This document shows, in pieces, positions 16,975 through 25,964 of a stretch of DNA of 64,000 nt. The notes under the pieces were generated by a model, which was not told the origin of the DNA, searched no databases, and saw only the letters and a list, made by a program, of their open reading frames with translations. This stretch comes from an uncultured Oscillospiraceae bacterium (GTDB lineage Bacteria; Bacillota; Clostridia; Oscillospirales; Oscillospiraceae): assembly GCA_934591745.1 (NCBI GenBank), contig CAKTPQ010000004.1:4485-68484 (forward strand). Reading direction: 5' to 3'. How positions within the stretch are numbered: the stretch's first letter is position 1; every line of letters starts with the position of its first letter. The position numbers and the translations under genes are program-made.

Positions 16975-17928
16975 TCACCGGCACAGGAAGCTGTACCAGC
17001 CCTCGGAATCGTGCTGCTCGATAACGGTCCAGCCGTCGGCGCGCAGCTTGGCAAAAACCTCCTCCGCCCGGTCGTCAATGATGCCGGAGCACAGGAACAG
17101 CCCGCCCTCCTTCAGGAAGGGGCGCACCTTGTCGGAAAGGCCCATGATGACGTCCGCCACGATGTTGGCCACCACCATGTCATAGCCGCCGCCGAACTCC
17201 GCCTGCAGGGCCTTGTCCGTCAGCACATCGCCCCACCGGACCGTGTAGCGGTCCTTTCCCACACCGTTAAGGGCAGCATTTTCGTAGGCCACGTCCACGC
17301 ACTTCTCGTCGATGTCGCAGGCAAAGGCCTCCTTTGCGCCCAGCACCAGCGCGGCGATGGACAGGATGCCGCTGCCGCAGCCCAGATCCAGGATCTTTTC
17401 GCCGCCCCGGATGTACTTGTCCAGCGCCTGCAAGCACAGGCGGGTGGTGGCGTGGCTGCCAGTGCCGAAGGTCAGTCCCGGATTCAGCACCAGCTTCACC
17501 CGTCCGTCGTCCCGGGCCTCCTCCCACTGGGGCACCACCAGCAGCCGCTCTCCGATCTCCATGGGCTTGTAGAACTTCTTCCAGTTGTTCTCCCAGTCCG
17601 CGTCGGCCACGTTGTCGATGGTCAGCAGTAGGGGGCCGCACTCCGGCCGGGCCTTCTTCAGGTCGGACATGGCCATGCGCACCCGTGCGATGACGTCCAG
17701 CGCCGCCTCGTTCCGCTCCAGATAGAAGGTGACACGGCTGACGCCGGCCTTTTCCCGCAGCAGCTCCTCATCCACATAGTCCCAGTACTGCCGGTTGTGC
17801 TCCAGAAAGTCCTTGAAATCGCCCTCATCGTCGATCATGACGCCGGTGACGCCCTGCCGCTCCAGCAGCTCTGTCACCGCGTCCAGCCCGGACGGCGAGG
17901 TGTCGATTTTCAGCTCCAGCCATTCCAT
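16975..17928 (-). CDS. prmA: Ribosomal protein L11 methyltransferase
   Basis: SAM-dependent methyltransferase that trimethylates ribosomal protein L11. It has 317 residues. The N-terminal substrate-recognition domain opens MEWLELKI. The Rossmann domain has ILDLGCGSGILSIAAL (SAM-binding glycine motif) and the catalytic-site region VVANIVADVI. The preceding GTGSHATTRLCL is typical of PrmA. It is followed only by the terminator shared with alr. degV lies 28 bases upstream in the same direction. Confidence 0.95.
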   Translation of the reverse strand: MEWLELKIDTSPSGLDAVTELLERQGVTGVMIDDEGDFKDFLEHNRQYWDYVDEELLREKAGVSRVTFYLERNEAALDVIARVRMAMSDLKKARPECGPLLLTIDNVADADWENNWKKFYKPMEIGERLLVVPQWEEARDDGRVKLVLNPGLTFGTGSHATTRLCLQALDKYIRGGEKILDLGCGSGILSIAALVLGAKEAFACDIDEKCVDVAYENAALNGVGKDRYTVRWGDVLTDKALQAEFGGGYDMVVANIVADVIMGLSDKVRPFLKEGGLFLCSGIIDDRAEEVFAKLRADGWTVIEQHDSEGWYSFLCR

Positions 17929-17956
17929 GTGCGTTCCCTCCGAATGTGTGATGGTG

Positions 17957-18829
17957 TCAGCGCTTGGTGCCCACGAAGAACAGACCCATGGTGTTGGGGC
18001 CGGTATGGCTGCCGATCACCGGGCCGATGTAGTTGATGTAGACCTCCTTCACGCCGTAGCGTGCCTTCAGCTCCTCGGCCACGGCGCGGGCCTCCACCTC
18101 GCAGTCGGCGTGGCAGATGAACATCACCTGCTCACTGGGCTCGATGCCCAGCTCCGCTACCTTGTCGATCAGGGCCTGCAGGCTGGCCTTGCGGCCCCGC
18201 GCCTTGCTGACAGGCACCAGCTTGCCCTCATCGGAGGTGTGCATCACCGGCTTGATGGACAGCATCGTGCCCAGAAAGGCGGTGGTGGCGGATACACGGC
18301 CGCCCATCTTCAGATAGTTCAGATCGTCCACGGTGAACCAGTGGTCGACGTGGAGCTTGTTGTCCTCCACCCACTGCACCAGTTCCTCCGCGGACAGGCC
18401 CTCCCGCTTCTTCTGCACAGCCAGATAGATCAGCAGACCCTGGCCCAGGGAGGCGGACAGGGAGTCCACCACATACACCCGGCTGTCGGGGAACTCGTCG
18501 GCCATGGTCTTGGCGGCGATGCACGCATTCTGGTAGGTAGCGGACAGCGCGCTGGAGAAGTTGATGCACACGATGTCCTTGCCCTGTGCCAGCACGGCGC
18601 GCATGGCGTCCTCAAACTGACCCACATTGGCGGCGGAGGTGGTGCCCAGCACACCGCTGCGGATGTTCTTGTAGAAATCCTCGAAGCTGATCTCGCTGCC
18701 GTCCAGCATGTTGGCGTAGTCGTGGCCGCCCATATGTACGGTCAGGGGCACCACGTTCAGCTCCAGCTCCCGGGCCATGTGGTCGGTCAGGTCACAGCAG
18801 CTGTCGGTCATGATGATATAGTCACGCAT
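17957..18829 (-). CDS. DegV family fatty-acid-binding protein
   Basis: The 290-residue protein belongs to the DegV/FakB family, which bind a fatty acid for phosphorylation by FakA kinases. It begins DYIIMTDSCCDLT, the family signature. Conserved INFSSALSATYQNA and DSLSASLGQGLL follow. I start at the ATG at 18829, with AAAGGAGG eight bases upstream, rather than the longer reading. It is probably cotranscribed with prmA. No fakA gene is seen in the window, so the partner kinase would be elsewhere. Confidence 0.92.
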   Translation of the reverse strand: MRDYIIMTDSCCDLTDHMARELELNVVPLTVHMGGHDYANMLDGSEISFEDFYKNIRSGVLGTTSAANVGQFEDAMRAVLAQGKDIVCINFSSALSATYQNACIAAKTMADEFPDSRVYVVDSLSASLGQGLLIYLAVQKKREGLSAEELVQWVEDNKLHVDHWFTVDDLNYLKMGGRVSATTAFLGTMLSIKPVMHTSDEGKLVPVSKARGRKASLQALIDKVAELGIEPSEQVMFICHADCEVEARAVAEELKARYGVKEVYINYIGPVIGSHTGPNTMGLFFVGTKR

Positions 18830-18870
18830 AGCAAAAGCCTCCTTTATCGGATGGATATCCGTTTTGTCAC

Positions 18871-18886
18871 GATACCTCATGGTATC
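18871..18886. repeat. Inverted repeat in the degV upstream region
   Basis: GATACC, centre TCAT, GGTATC; perfect 6-bp arms 42 bases upstream of the degV start. It has no T run. A possible operator or leader hairpin. Confidence 0.4.
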
Positions 18887-18948
18887 ACGAAAACCGCCGT
18901 ATGAAAAGGGCAAAACGGAAAATTTGCACACAGTTTACAAGCGTGCGG

Positions 18949-20316
18949 TCATTTTCCCACGCAGAACCGGGAGAAGATGGTGTCCACCAGATCCTCCCGG
19001 ATGCGCTTGCCGTTCAGCTCGCCCAGCGCCTCCAGCGCCGCCTCGCAGTCCGTCAGCACCACGTCCGGCGTCATGCCGATGCGCAGGGCGCCGCGGGCCT
19101 CCGCCACAGCGCTGAGGGCACGGGACACGGCGTCGGCCTGCCGGGCGTTGGTCAGCAGTTCCCCGGCAGGCGTCTCCCCGGCGGGGTACAGCGCCGCCAC
19201 GGCGTCCGCCAGCGTGTCCAGCCCCGCGCCGGTCTGGGCGGAGATGCTCAGCACGTTGTCGAACCGGTCGGCCAGCCGTCCCACGTCCAGCCGCCGGGGC
19301 AGGTCGCTCTTGTTCACCAGCACCAGCAGGTTGGGCACGCCCTCCGCCGCCGCCATGGCCTGCTCATCCTCTTCCGTCAGCTCCGCCGAGCCGTCCAGCA
19401 CCAGCAGCGCCAGAGATGCCCGCTGCGCCGCCTGACGGCTGCGCGCTACGCCCATGGCCTCGATGCGGTCGCCGCTGTCGCGGATCCCGGCGGTGTCCGT
19501 CAGCCGCAGCAGCACGCCGCCCACCAGCACCTTTTCCTCCACGGTGTCCCGCGTGGTGCCGGCGATGTCGGTGACGATGGCACGGTCATAGCCCAGCAGC
19601 GCGTTGAGCAGGGAGGACTTCCCCGCGTTGGGCCGTCCCAGAATGACGGCAGGAACCCCCAGCTTCAGCAGCTGCCCCCGGGAGAACGTGGCCAGCAGCG
19701 CCTCCAGCTCCTGCTGGGCGGTGCGCAGCGTGTCCAGCATCTGCTGGCGCTGCACATCCTCAATGTCCTCGTCGGGGTAGTCCACCACGGCGTAGAACCG
19801 CGCCGCCATGTCCATCAGAGCGTCATAGATACGGCTGATGGCCCGGCTCAGGGCGCCATCCAGCTGGCACACCGCGTTTTTTGCCGCCTCCGCTGTCTCC
19901 GCGTCGATGAGATCGGCCACGGATTCCGCCTGGATCAGGTCCATCCGCCCGTTGAGAAAGGCCCGGCGGGTAAACTCGCCGCCCCTGGCCTGCCTGCACC
20001 CGGCGGCAAACAGCGCCGCCAGCCCCGCGTTCAGCACCACCGGCGAGCCGTGACAGTGCAGCTCGGCGCAGTCCTCGCCGGTGTAGCTGTCCGGCCCGGG
20101 GAACCGGACGCACAGCACATTGTCGATGACGCTGCCGTCCTGATCCAGCAGATCGCCGTACACCATGCGGCGGGGCGTCTGTTCCCCGGCGGTGCGGCCG
20201 TTTCTGGCGCGGAACACCCGGTCCAGTGCCGCCAGCGTACCGGAACCGGACAGGCGCAGGATGCCGATGGCGCTGGGCAGCGGGGGTGTGGCGATGGCGG
20301 CAATGGTATCGGACAT
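18949..20316 (-). CDS. mnmE: tRNA modification GTPase MnmE
   Basis: With MnmG it forms the 5-carboxymethylaminomethyl group on U34 of tRNAs. It has 455 residues. The N-terminal formyl-THF-binding domain begins TIAAIATPP. The G domain inside the helical domain has GRPNAGKSSLLNALL (G1), GTTRDT (G2), DTAG (G3) and NKSD (G4). The C-terminus FSRFCVGK carries the catalytic cysteine of the FCIGK-type ending. In many Firmicutes mnmE lies near oriC with noc and parAB, which fits this window, but mnmG and rsmG are not adjacent. Confidence 0.97.
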   Translation of the reverse strand: MSDTIAAIATPPLPSAIGILRLSGSGTLAALDRVFRARNGRTAGEQTPRRMVYGDLLDQDGSVIDNVLCVRFPGPDSYTGEDCAELHCHGSPVVLNAGLAALFAAGCRQARGGEFTRRAFLNGRMDLIQAESVADLIDAETAEAAKNAVCQLDGALSRAISRIYDALMDMAARFYAVVDYPDEDIEDVQRQQMLDTLRTAQQELEALLATFSRGQLLKLGVPAVILGRPNAGKSSLLNALLGYDRAIVTDIAGTTRDTVEEKVLVGGVLLRLTDTAGIRDSGDRIEAMGVARSRQAAQRASLALLVLDGSAELTEEDEQAMAAAEGVPNLLVLVNKSDLPRRLDVGRLADRFDNVLSISAQTGAGLDTLADAVAALYPAGETPAGELLTNARQADAVSRALSAVAEARGALRIGMTPDVVLTDCEAALEALGELNGKRIREDLVDTIFSRFCVGK

Positions 20317-20481
20317 AGGTGGTGCCTCCTTGCGGTCATTTTCCCCAGTATAGCACGCCGCACCGGGAAAAATCCACCCCGCCCCGCTATTTTTCCGGCG
20401 TCAGCCGGGCTTTTTGGTATGGCGCGGACTTTTCCGGCCGCTCTGTGTCCCGTGCGGCGCGGCGCCTCCGCGCAGCGGGCA

Positions 20482-20519
20482 AAAACAAGAGACACGCCCA
20501 TGGGCGTGTCTCTTGTTTT
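20482..20519. terminator. Bidirectional terminator downstream of rnfB
   Basis: Perfect palindrome with 19-base arms (arm AAAACAAGAGACACGCCCA). T runs on both ends fit termination of rnfB on the minus strand. The rest of 20317-20481 shows no gene. Confidence 0.85.
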
Positions 20520-20528
20520 CAAAGCAGC

Positions 20529-21431
20529 TTACTCAGCCTTGGGAGCCTGTGCGGCAGCCTCAGCGGCGGCCTTAGCGGCAGCGGCCTTCTTCTCGGCGGC
20601 AGCCTTCTGCGCGGCCTTGAACTTCTCCTTCTCCTCGGGAGTGGGGATAGGCTCGATAGCGTTGCGCGGGCAGGCCTTGGCGCACATGGTGCAGTTCTTG
20701 CACTTGCTGTAGTCGATGACGGCCACGTTGTCCACAACGTGGATGGCGTCGAACTTACAGGTACGCTCGCACATACCGCAGGCGATGCAGCTGGAGGCGC
20801 ACACCTTGGTGACAGCGGGACCCTTGTCCTTGTTGGAGCAGTTGACGAACACCTTCTGCTTGTAGGGCACCTCCACGATCAGGTGGTGCGGGCAGGCAGC
20901 GCGGCAGGCGCCGCAGTTGGTGCACTTCTCCTTGTCCACCACGGCCACGCCGTCCACGACATGGATAGCGTCGAACTTACAGGCCGCGACGCAGGAGCCG
21001 AAGCCGAAGCAGCCGTAGCGGCAGGCCTTGGCGTCGCCGCCGCAGACCTTGGTAGCAGCCAGGCAGTCCTTCACGCCGCGATACTCGAAGTTATCCTTGG
21101 CGTTGCAGCCGCCGTTGCACAGCACATGGGCCACCATCTTGTCGCCGGAGGGAGCCTCCATGCCCATGATGGCAGCGATCTTGGCAGCGCCCTCCGCGCC
21201 GGCAGGCGCGCAGGCGGTGACAGGGGCCTTACCGGCCAGAATGGCCTCGGCGCAGCCGCCGCAGCCGGGATAACCGCAGCCGCCGCAGTTGGCGCCGGCA
21301 AGACATGCCTGGATCTCAGGCAGGCGGGGGTCGACCTCGACCTCGAACACCTTGGCGGCGATCGCAAGGATCAGACCGAAGATGATAGCGAGGGCGCCCA
21401 GGACGACGACCGCATAGATCAGTGTAGTCAT
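20529..21431 (-). CDS. rnfB: Rnf electron-transport complex subunit B (polyferredoxin)
   Basis: Iron-sulfur subunit passing electrons from ferredoxin into the membrane Rnf complex. The 300 residues have an N-terminal membrane helix (LIYAVVVLGALAIIFGLILA), the 4Fe-4S domain NCGGCGYPGCGGC, then several ferredoxin-like clusters (CFGFGSCVAAC, CTNCGACRAACP, CIACGMCERTC, CKNCTMCAKACP). The last 45 residues are a Lys/Ala/Glu-rich low-complexity tail. It is the last gene of the rnfCDGEAB operon, 14 bases after rnfA. Confidence 0.96.
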   Translation of the reverse strand: MTTLIYAVVVLGALAIIFGLILAIAAKVFEVEVDPRLPEIQACLAGANCGGCGYPGCGGCAEAILAGKAPVTACAPAGAEGAAKIAAIMGMEAPSGDKMVAHVLCNGGCNAKDNFEYRGVKDCLAATKVCGGDAKACRYGCFGFGSCVAACKFDAIHVVDGVAVVDKEKCTNCGACRAACPHHLIVEVPYKQKVFVNCSNKDKGPAVTKVCASSCIACGMCERTCKFDAIHVVDNVAVIDYSKCKNCTMCAKACPRNAIEPIPTPEEKEKFKAAQKAAAEKKAAAAKAAAEAAAQAPKAE

Positions 21432-21445
21432 ATTCCTCTACCTCC

Positions 21446-22033
21446 TTACCAGACCTTCAGGCCGCTGAAGCCCATGAAGGCCAGCGCCATCAGGCCGGCA
21501 GTGACCAGCGCGATGGGGAAGCCGTCAAAGGCCTTGGGATTTTCGCTGGAGACTTCCAGCTGCTCACGGACAGCCGCGAACAGGAAGATGGCCAGCAGGA
21601 AGCCCAAACCGCCGGTGATGCCGTAGACCACGGACGCGATGAAGTTGTAATCGTTCTGGGTGTTCAGCAGGGCGACGCCCAGCACGGCGCAGTTAGTGGT
21701 GATCAGGGGCAGGTACACGCCCAGGGCGGTGTACAGGGTGGGGATGTTCTTCTTCAGGAACATTTCCACGAACTGCACCAGACCGGCGATGACCAGGATG
21801 TAGGCCACGGTCTGCATGAACTCCAGGTGCAGGTCCACCAGGATAATGTTGACGCCGTAGCAGAACGCGGAGGCCAGACCCATAACGAAGGTCACGGCGG
21901 CGCCCATGCCGATAGCGGTGTCGATCTTCTTGGACACGCCCAGGAAGGGGCAGATGCCCAGGAACTGGGAGAAGATAAAGTTATTGGTCAGAATCGCGCC
22001 AAGAGAGATGGCGAGCAAAGTAGTCACACTCAT
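21446..22033 (-). CDS. rnfA: Rnf complex membrane subunit A
   Basis: Polytopic subunit (195 residues, about six membrane helices) of the ion-translocating ferredoxin:NAD+ oxidoreductase. Typical NNFIFSQFLGICPFLGVSKK, with a cysteine thought to bind a shared intramembrane iron-sulfur centre, is at about 17-36. TNCAVLGVALLN follows in the second half. It shares ancestry and pattern with RnfE. It starts 3 bases after the rnfE stop. Confidence 0.96.
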   Translation of the reverse strand: MSVTTLLAISLGAILTNNFIFSQFLGICPFLGVSKKIDTAIGMGAAVTFVMGLASAFCYGVNIILVDLHLEFMQTVAYILVIAGLVQFVEMFLKKNIPTLYTALGVYLPLITTNCAVLGVALLNTQNDYNFIASVVYGITGGLGFLLAIFLFAAVREQLEVSSENPKAFDGFPIALVTAGLMALAFMGFSGLKVW

Positions 22034-22036
22034 AGC

Positions 22037-22684
22037 TTACTTGGCCTCCTTTTTCTTTTCGCTCTTGGCCAGCGCCCACTGCATCAGTGCGATGAGGCAG
22101 CCCAAGGTCAGGAAGCCGCCCACGGGCAGGGTCAGAACCTTGATGCCGAACTCCTCGGGGAAGATGACGATGCCAGGCGCGCTGCCCAGAGCGCCGCCGC
22201 CCAGCAGGCCGCCGCCGAACTTGCCGGCGCCCAGCAGCTCACGGAACACGCACATCACGATCAGCACCAGCGTGTAGCCGATGCCCTGGCAGATGCCGTC
22301 CACAGCGGAGGCGCCCACGCCGTTCTTGGAGGCGAAGCCCTCGGCACGGCCCAGGATGATGCAGTTCACGACGATCAGGGGGATGAACACGCCCAGGGAG
22401 CTGGACAGTGCGGGGACAAACGCCTTCAGCAGCAGGTCGACGCAGGTCACGAAGCCGGCGATGACCACGATGTAGCAGGCGATACGCACTTCGTTGGGGA
22501 TGATCTTGCGCAGCAGGGAGATAAAAATGTTGGACAGGGTCAGGATGATCAGCACGCTGACGCCCATGCCCAGGCCGTTGAAGAACGACGTGGTGATGGC
22601 CATGGTGGAGCACATACCCAGCACCTGCACCAGCACGGGGTTCTGGGTGATCAGACCCTCTTTCAGTTGCTTACCGAAATTCAT
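22037..22684 (-). CDS. rnfE: Rnf complex membrane subunit E
   Basis: Polytopic subunit of 215 residues. It opens FGKQLKEGLITQNPVLVQVLGMC with the conserved cysteine and has VNCIILGRAEGFASKNG typical of RnfE/NqrD. Ends with a short lysine-rich cytoplasmic tail (SEKKKEAK). It lies between rnfG and rnfA in the canonical order. Confidence 0.96.
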   Translation of the reverse strand: MNFGKQLKEGLITQNPVLVQVLGMCSTMAITTSFFNGLGMGVSVLIILTLSNIFISLLRKIIPNEVRIACYIVVIAGFVTCVDLLLKAFVPALSSSLGVFIPLIVVNCIILGRAEGFASKNGVGASAVDGICQGIGYTLVLIVMCVFRELLGAGKFGGGLLGGGALGSAPGIVIFPEEFGIKVLTLPVGGFLTLGCLIALMQWALAKSEKKKEAK

Positions 22685-22702
22685 AATGCAGCTCCTCCTT
22701 TC

Positions 22703-23296
22703 TTAGCCCAGCACTTCGGCAACAGCCAGCGCGGCATTGGCGCCCATGTTGATGCCCTTGGTGGAGACGGTGGCGCCGGAGATGGCGGTGACATTGCTGC
22801 CCACCACCAGGGAGCCTGCGCCGCTCATGCCGATGAACTGATCCAGAACAGGCTCGCCGGCGGCATTAGGCTCGTTGCCCACCACCTTGGTGCCGATGCC
22901 GGAGGTCTCGGAGTGGCTGACCACGGAGATGCCGGTAATGGCCTTGTTGGCATCCACGCCCACCATCATCACGATGGTGCCCTGGGAGCCGGAGGCGGAG
23001 ATCTTCATGACATAGCCGGCCTCCGCGCCGCCATTGGTGACACCGTACAGCTCGGAGATCTTGCCGCCCTGGGCGGAAGCAGCCTCGGCCACGGCCTCGG
23101 TGATGTCCAGTTTGTCGGTGAACTCGCTGCCTTCGGGGACAACGGCGCTCATGGCGATGCGGGTGTTCTCGGCGTCGATGGCCGCGATCTTGTCGGCCGT
23201 GACATTGTTGACCAGACCCAGCAGGGCGGCAACGATCAGGGAAATAACGGTCAGGGTACCGGCGACCTTGAGAATAAACTTACCGGAGATCTTCAT
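22703..23296 (-). CDS. rnfG: Rnf complex subunit G (covalent-FMN protein)
   Basis: Single-span subunit of 197 residues with a large external domain. The N-terminal membrane helix is at about 10-30. The flavinylation motif reads SGATVST near residues 170-176, where the second-position threonine accepts FMN through a phosphoester bond (known for RnfG/NqrC, made by ApbE). No apbE gene is in the window. The ATG overlaps the rnfD stop region by one base, so translation is coupled. Confidence 0.95.
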   Translation of the reverse strand: MKISGKFILKVAGTLTVISLIVAALLGLVNNVTADKIAAIDAENTRIAMSAVVPEGSEFTDKLDITEAVAEAASAQGGKISELYGVTNGGAEAGYVMKISASGSQGTIVMMVGVDANKAITGISVVSHSETSGIGTKVVGNEPNAAGEPVLDQFIGMSGAGSLVVGSNVTAISGATVSTKGINMGANAALAVAEVLG

Positions 23297-24300
23297 TACT
23301 TAGCCGCCTCCTTCTTTTCTTTCTTCACAGCACCGTAGATGGTGGGACGGATGTACTTATCCAGCAGCCAGGTGGTGCAGTTCATGATCAGGATGGAATA
23401 GCAAACGCCCTCGGGATAGGAGCCGAAGCGGCGGATGAAGCAGGTCAGCAGGCCGCAGCCCACGCCGAAGATCAGCTGGCCGGGCTTGGTGACGGGGGAG
23501 GTGGCATAGTCGGTAGCCATGAAGATGGCGCCCAGCATCAGGCCGCCGCCGAACACATTGTACAGCATGTAGTCCACGCCGCTGATGCCGGCAGGCGCCG
23601 CGATCAGGGTCAGGATCGCCACGGTGCCGATGTACGCCACGGGGGTATGCCAGGAGATGACCTTGCGGATCAGCAGGAACACGCCGCCCACCAGCAGGCA
23701 CAGGGAGGAGACTTCACCCAGGGAGCCGCCGATCTTGCCCAGGAACATATCGCCGACGGAGTAGTTGCTGGTCAGGGTGGTGAACGCCTCCGCGGTGCCC
23801 TCCTTCATGATCTGCAGGGGGGTGGCGGCAGAGGTGACGTCAGGACGGATCTGGGGGATGGCCCAGGTGGTCATGGCGGTGGCATAGCTGGCCAGCAGGA
23901 ACGCACGGCCCGCCAGCGCGGGGTTCAGGAAGTTGCAGCCGATGCCGCCGTAGAGCTGCTTGACCACAACGATGGAGAAGAATGCGCCGATGATGACGGC
24001 CCACCAGGGCAGGTCAACGGGGCAGACGAAGCTCAGCAGGATACCGGTGACAACTGCGGACAGGTCGCCGACCATGTTGGACTTCTTCATGAGCTTGCGG
24101 TACGCCCACTCCCAGAACACGCAGGATACCACGGACACGGCGGTCAGCACCAGTGCCTTCCAGCCGAAGCAGTAGACGCTCCAGGCCAGAGCCGGCAGCA
24201 GCGCGATGATCACGTCCAGCATAATGGAGCGGGTATCCTCGTTGGAGCGGATGTGGGGGGAGGAGGACGCGATCAGCTTCAGATTCTTGTAATCAGTCAT
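23296..24300 (-). CDS. rnfD: Rnf complex membrane subunit D (covalent-FMN protein)
   Basis: Polytopic subunit of 334 residues. It opens with a short cytoplasmic segment (NLKLIASSSPHIRSNEDT) then multiple helices. The expected flavinylation site appears as TSAATPLQ at about residues 172-179, a variant of the usual SGATPL. The lysine-rich C-terminus (VKKEKKEAAK) is cytoplasmic. It is located between rnfC and rnfG as in other Rnf operons. Confidence 0.95.
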   Translation of the reverse strand: MTDYKNLKLIASSSPHIRSNEDTRSIMLDVIIALLPALAWSVYCFGWKALVLTAVSVVSCVFWEWAYRKLMKKSNMVGDLSAVVTGILLSFVCPVDLPWWAVIIGAFFSIVVVKQLYGGIGCNFLNPALAGRAFLLASYATAMTTWAIPQIRPDVTSAATPLQIMKEGTAEAFTTLTSNYSVGDMFLGKIGGSLGEVSSLCLLVGGVFLLIRKVISWHTPVAYIGTVAILTLIAAPAGISGVDYMLYNVFGGGLMLGAIFMATDYATSPVTKPGQLIFGVGCGLLTCFIRRFGSYPEGVCYSILIMNCTTWLLDKYIRPTIYGAVKKEKKEAAK

Positions 24301-24303
24301 GGT

Positions 24304-25677
24304 TTACGCCTCCTTCTTTTCGGCAGCGGCCTTTGCCTCGGCCTCCGCCTTGGCCTTGGCGGCCATTCTCGCGTTGTTGACCTCCTGCTTGCCCAGACGG
24401 AACGCATGGGTCAGGGGCAGGCGGGCGGGACAGGTGTAGGTGCAGGCGCCGCACTCGATGCAGTCCATGCCGTGCAGCACGTTCTGCCAGGTGTCCACGT
24501 CGCCCTTCATCAGGTACTTGTACATGAAAATGGGCTCCAGACGGATGGGGCACACGCCCACGCACTTGCCGCAGCGGATGCACTGGGGATCCTCGACGTA
24601 CTGCTCCTCCTTGTCGGCGAAGGCCAGCATGGCGCCGGTGCCCTTGCCCACGGTGACGTCCACATCATACTGGGCCAGACCCATCATCGGGCCGCCCATG
24701 ATGAGCTTGTACGTCTCATCCTTCAGGCCGCCGCAGGCATCGAACAGCTTGGTGATGGGGGTGCCGATGGGACACTCGATGTTCTTGGGCTCGATGACGC
24801 CGGAGCCGGACACGGTGACGATCTTGTTCACCACGGGCATGCCGGTGTACACCGCACGATAGATGGCGCAGGTGGTGTTCAGGTTGAAGATGCAGCAGCC
24901 TGCGTCGGCGGGCAGCTTGCCGCTGGGGACCTGACGGCCGGACATGGCCTGGACCAGCTGCTTTTCAGCGCCCTGAGGATAGCGGGTGTGCAGGACCTCC
25001 ACCACCACGGGAGCGTTCAGCTCGGCGATGGTCTTGTTCAGCACGTCGGCCGCGTTCTGCTTGTTGGCCTCGATGCCGATGTACACCTTGTCCACGCCGA
25101 AGCACTTGGCCAGCAGGGTCGCGCCCTTGATGACCTGCTCCGGACGCTCCAGACAGGTGCGGTGGTCGCCGGTGATGTACGGCTCGCACTCCGCGGCGTT
25201 GATGATGACGTAATCCACCTTGCCCAGACCGGAGCTGATCTTCACATGGGTGGGGAACGTTGCGCCGCCCTGGCCGACGATGCCGGCGTTCTTGACGATC
25301 TCCACCAGCTGCTCAGGCGTCAGGCTGTCGGGGTCCGCCACAGGCTTGACTTCCTCGGACACTTCGTTCTGGAAGTCGTTCTCGATGACCACGGACATCA
25401 TCTTGCCGCCCATGTTGAAGGGGCGGGGCTCCACGGCCTTCACCGTGCCGGAGATGCTGGCGTGGATGGGGGCGGAAACGAATCCGCCGGGTTCGCCGAT
25501 CCTCTGTCCAATTTTTACCTTGTCGCCCACCGCAACGATAGGCTTGCAAGGCGCACCGATGTGCATAGACATGGGAATGACCACCTCAGCCGGCGCTGCC
25601 AGCTGTTCGATGGCCTTTTCATTGGTCGCGGCCTTCATGTCATTGGGATGAACGCCGCCAAAGAAAGCTTGTGCCAT
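24304..25677 (-). CDS. rnfC: Rnf complex subunit C (NADH-oxidising iron-sulfur subunit)
   Basis: Peripheral cytoplasmic subunit, 457 residues. It has the NADH/FMN-binding region homologous to Nqo1 (GQGGATFPTHVK, NAAECEPYITGDH) and two 4Fe-4S motifs, CIRCGKCVGVCP and CIECGACTYTCP. The C-terminal AKAKAEAEAKAAAEKKEA is a charged Ala-rich tail like that of RnfB. I start at the ATG at 25677 because AGGTG lies six bases upstream; the GTG at 25686 sits on the ribosome site. First gene of the operon. Confidence 0.96.
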   Translation of the reverse strand: MAQAFFGGVHPNDMKAATNEKAIEQLAAPAEVVIPMSMHIGAPCKPIVAVGDKVKIGQRIGEPGGFVSAPIHASISGTVKAVEPRPFNMGGKMMSVVIENDFQNEVSEEVKPVADPDSLTPEQLVEIVKNAGIVGQGGATFPTHVKISSGLGKVDYVIINAAECEPYITGDHRTCLERPEQVIKGATLLAKCFGVDKVYIGIEANKQNAADVLNKTIAELNAPVVVEVLHTRYPQGAEKQLVQAMSGRQVPSGKLPADAGCCIFNLNTTCAIYRAVYTGMPVVNKIVTVSGSGVIEPKNIECPIGTPITKLFDACGGLKDETYKLIMGGPMMGLAQYDVDVTVGKGTGAMLAFADKEEQYVEDPQCIRCGKCVGVCPIRLEPIFMYKYLMKGDVDTWQNVLHGMDCIECGACTYTCPARLPLTHAFRLGKQEVNNARMAAKAKAEAEAKAAAEKKEA

Positions 25678-25701
25678 TGTCTTCACCTCATCTTACTACC
25701 G

Positions 25702-25718
25702 GGTGGCGCTATGCCACC
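25702..25718 (-). other. Leader hairpin upstream of rnfC
   Basis: GGTGGC, 5-base loop, GCCACC in the 5' leader, between the predicted promoter and the ribosome site. It may stabilise the message or set translation. Inference only. Confidence 0.4.
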
Positions 25719-25731
25719 GCATACTATTCAG

Positions 25732-25760
25732 ATATTACAACAAAACTTTTCTCTTGTCCA
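25732..25760 (-). promoter_or_regulatory. Putative rnf operon promoter
   Basis: Minus strand TGGACA, 17-base spacer, TAATAT, about 55 bases upstream of the rnfC start. Confidence 0.55.
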
Positions 25761-25878
25761 GCCCTACGGCGCAATTCCTGCGGTTTTTTGCTGTTTTGTC
25801 GCCCGCTTGACGGCTGTGGCTGCCGGAAAAGCCCGGTTCTGCCGTTTTCTGCCGCTGCCGCTGCGCCCCGGACGGTAC

Positions 25879-25907
25879 TTGTGTTTCCGCCGGCACTGTG
25901 TTAGAAT
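25879..25907 (+). promoter_or_regulatory. Putative promoter of the DUF975 gene
   Basis: TTGTGT, 17-base spacer, TAGAAT; GAAAGGAGGG ribosome site follows before the ATG at 25965. Confidence 0.5.
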
Positions 25908-25964
25908 ATTACCGCACCGGGCCGGAAATGCGTATGCGCCCCGTGCAGAAAGGAGGGCGGCGCC

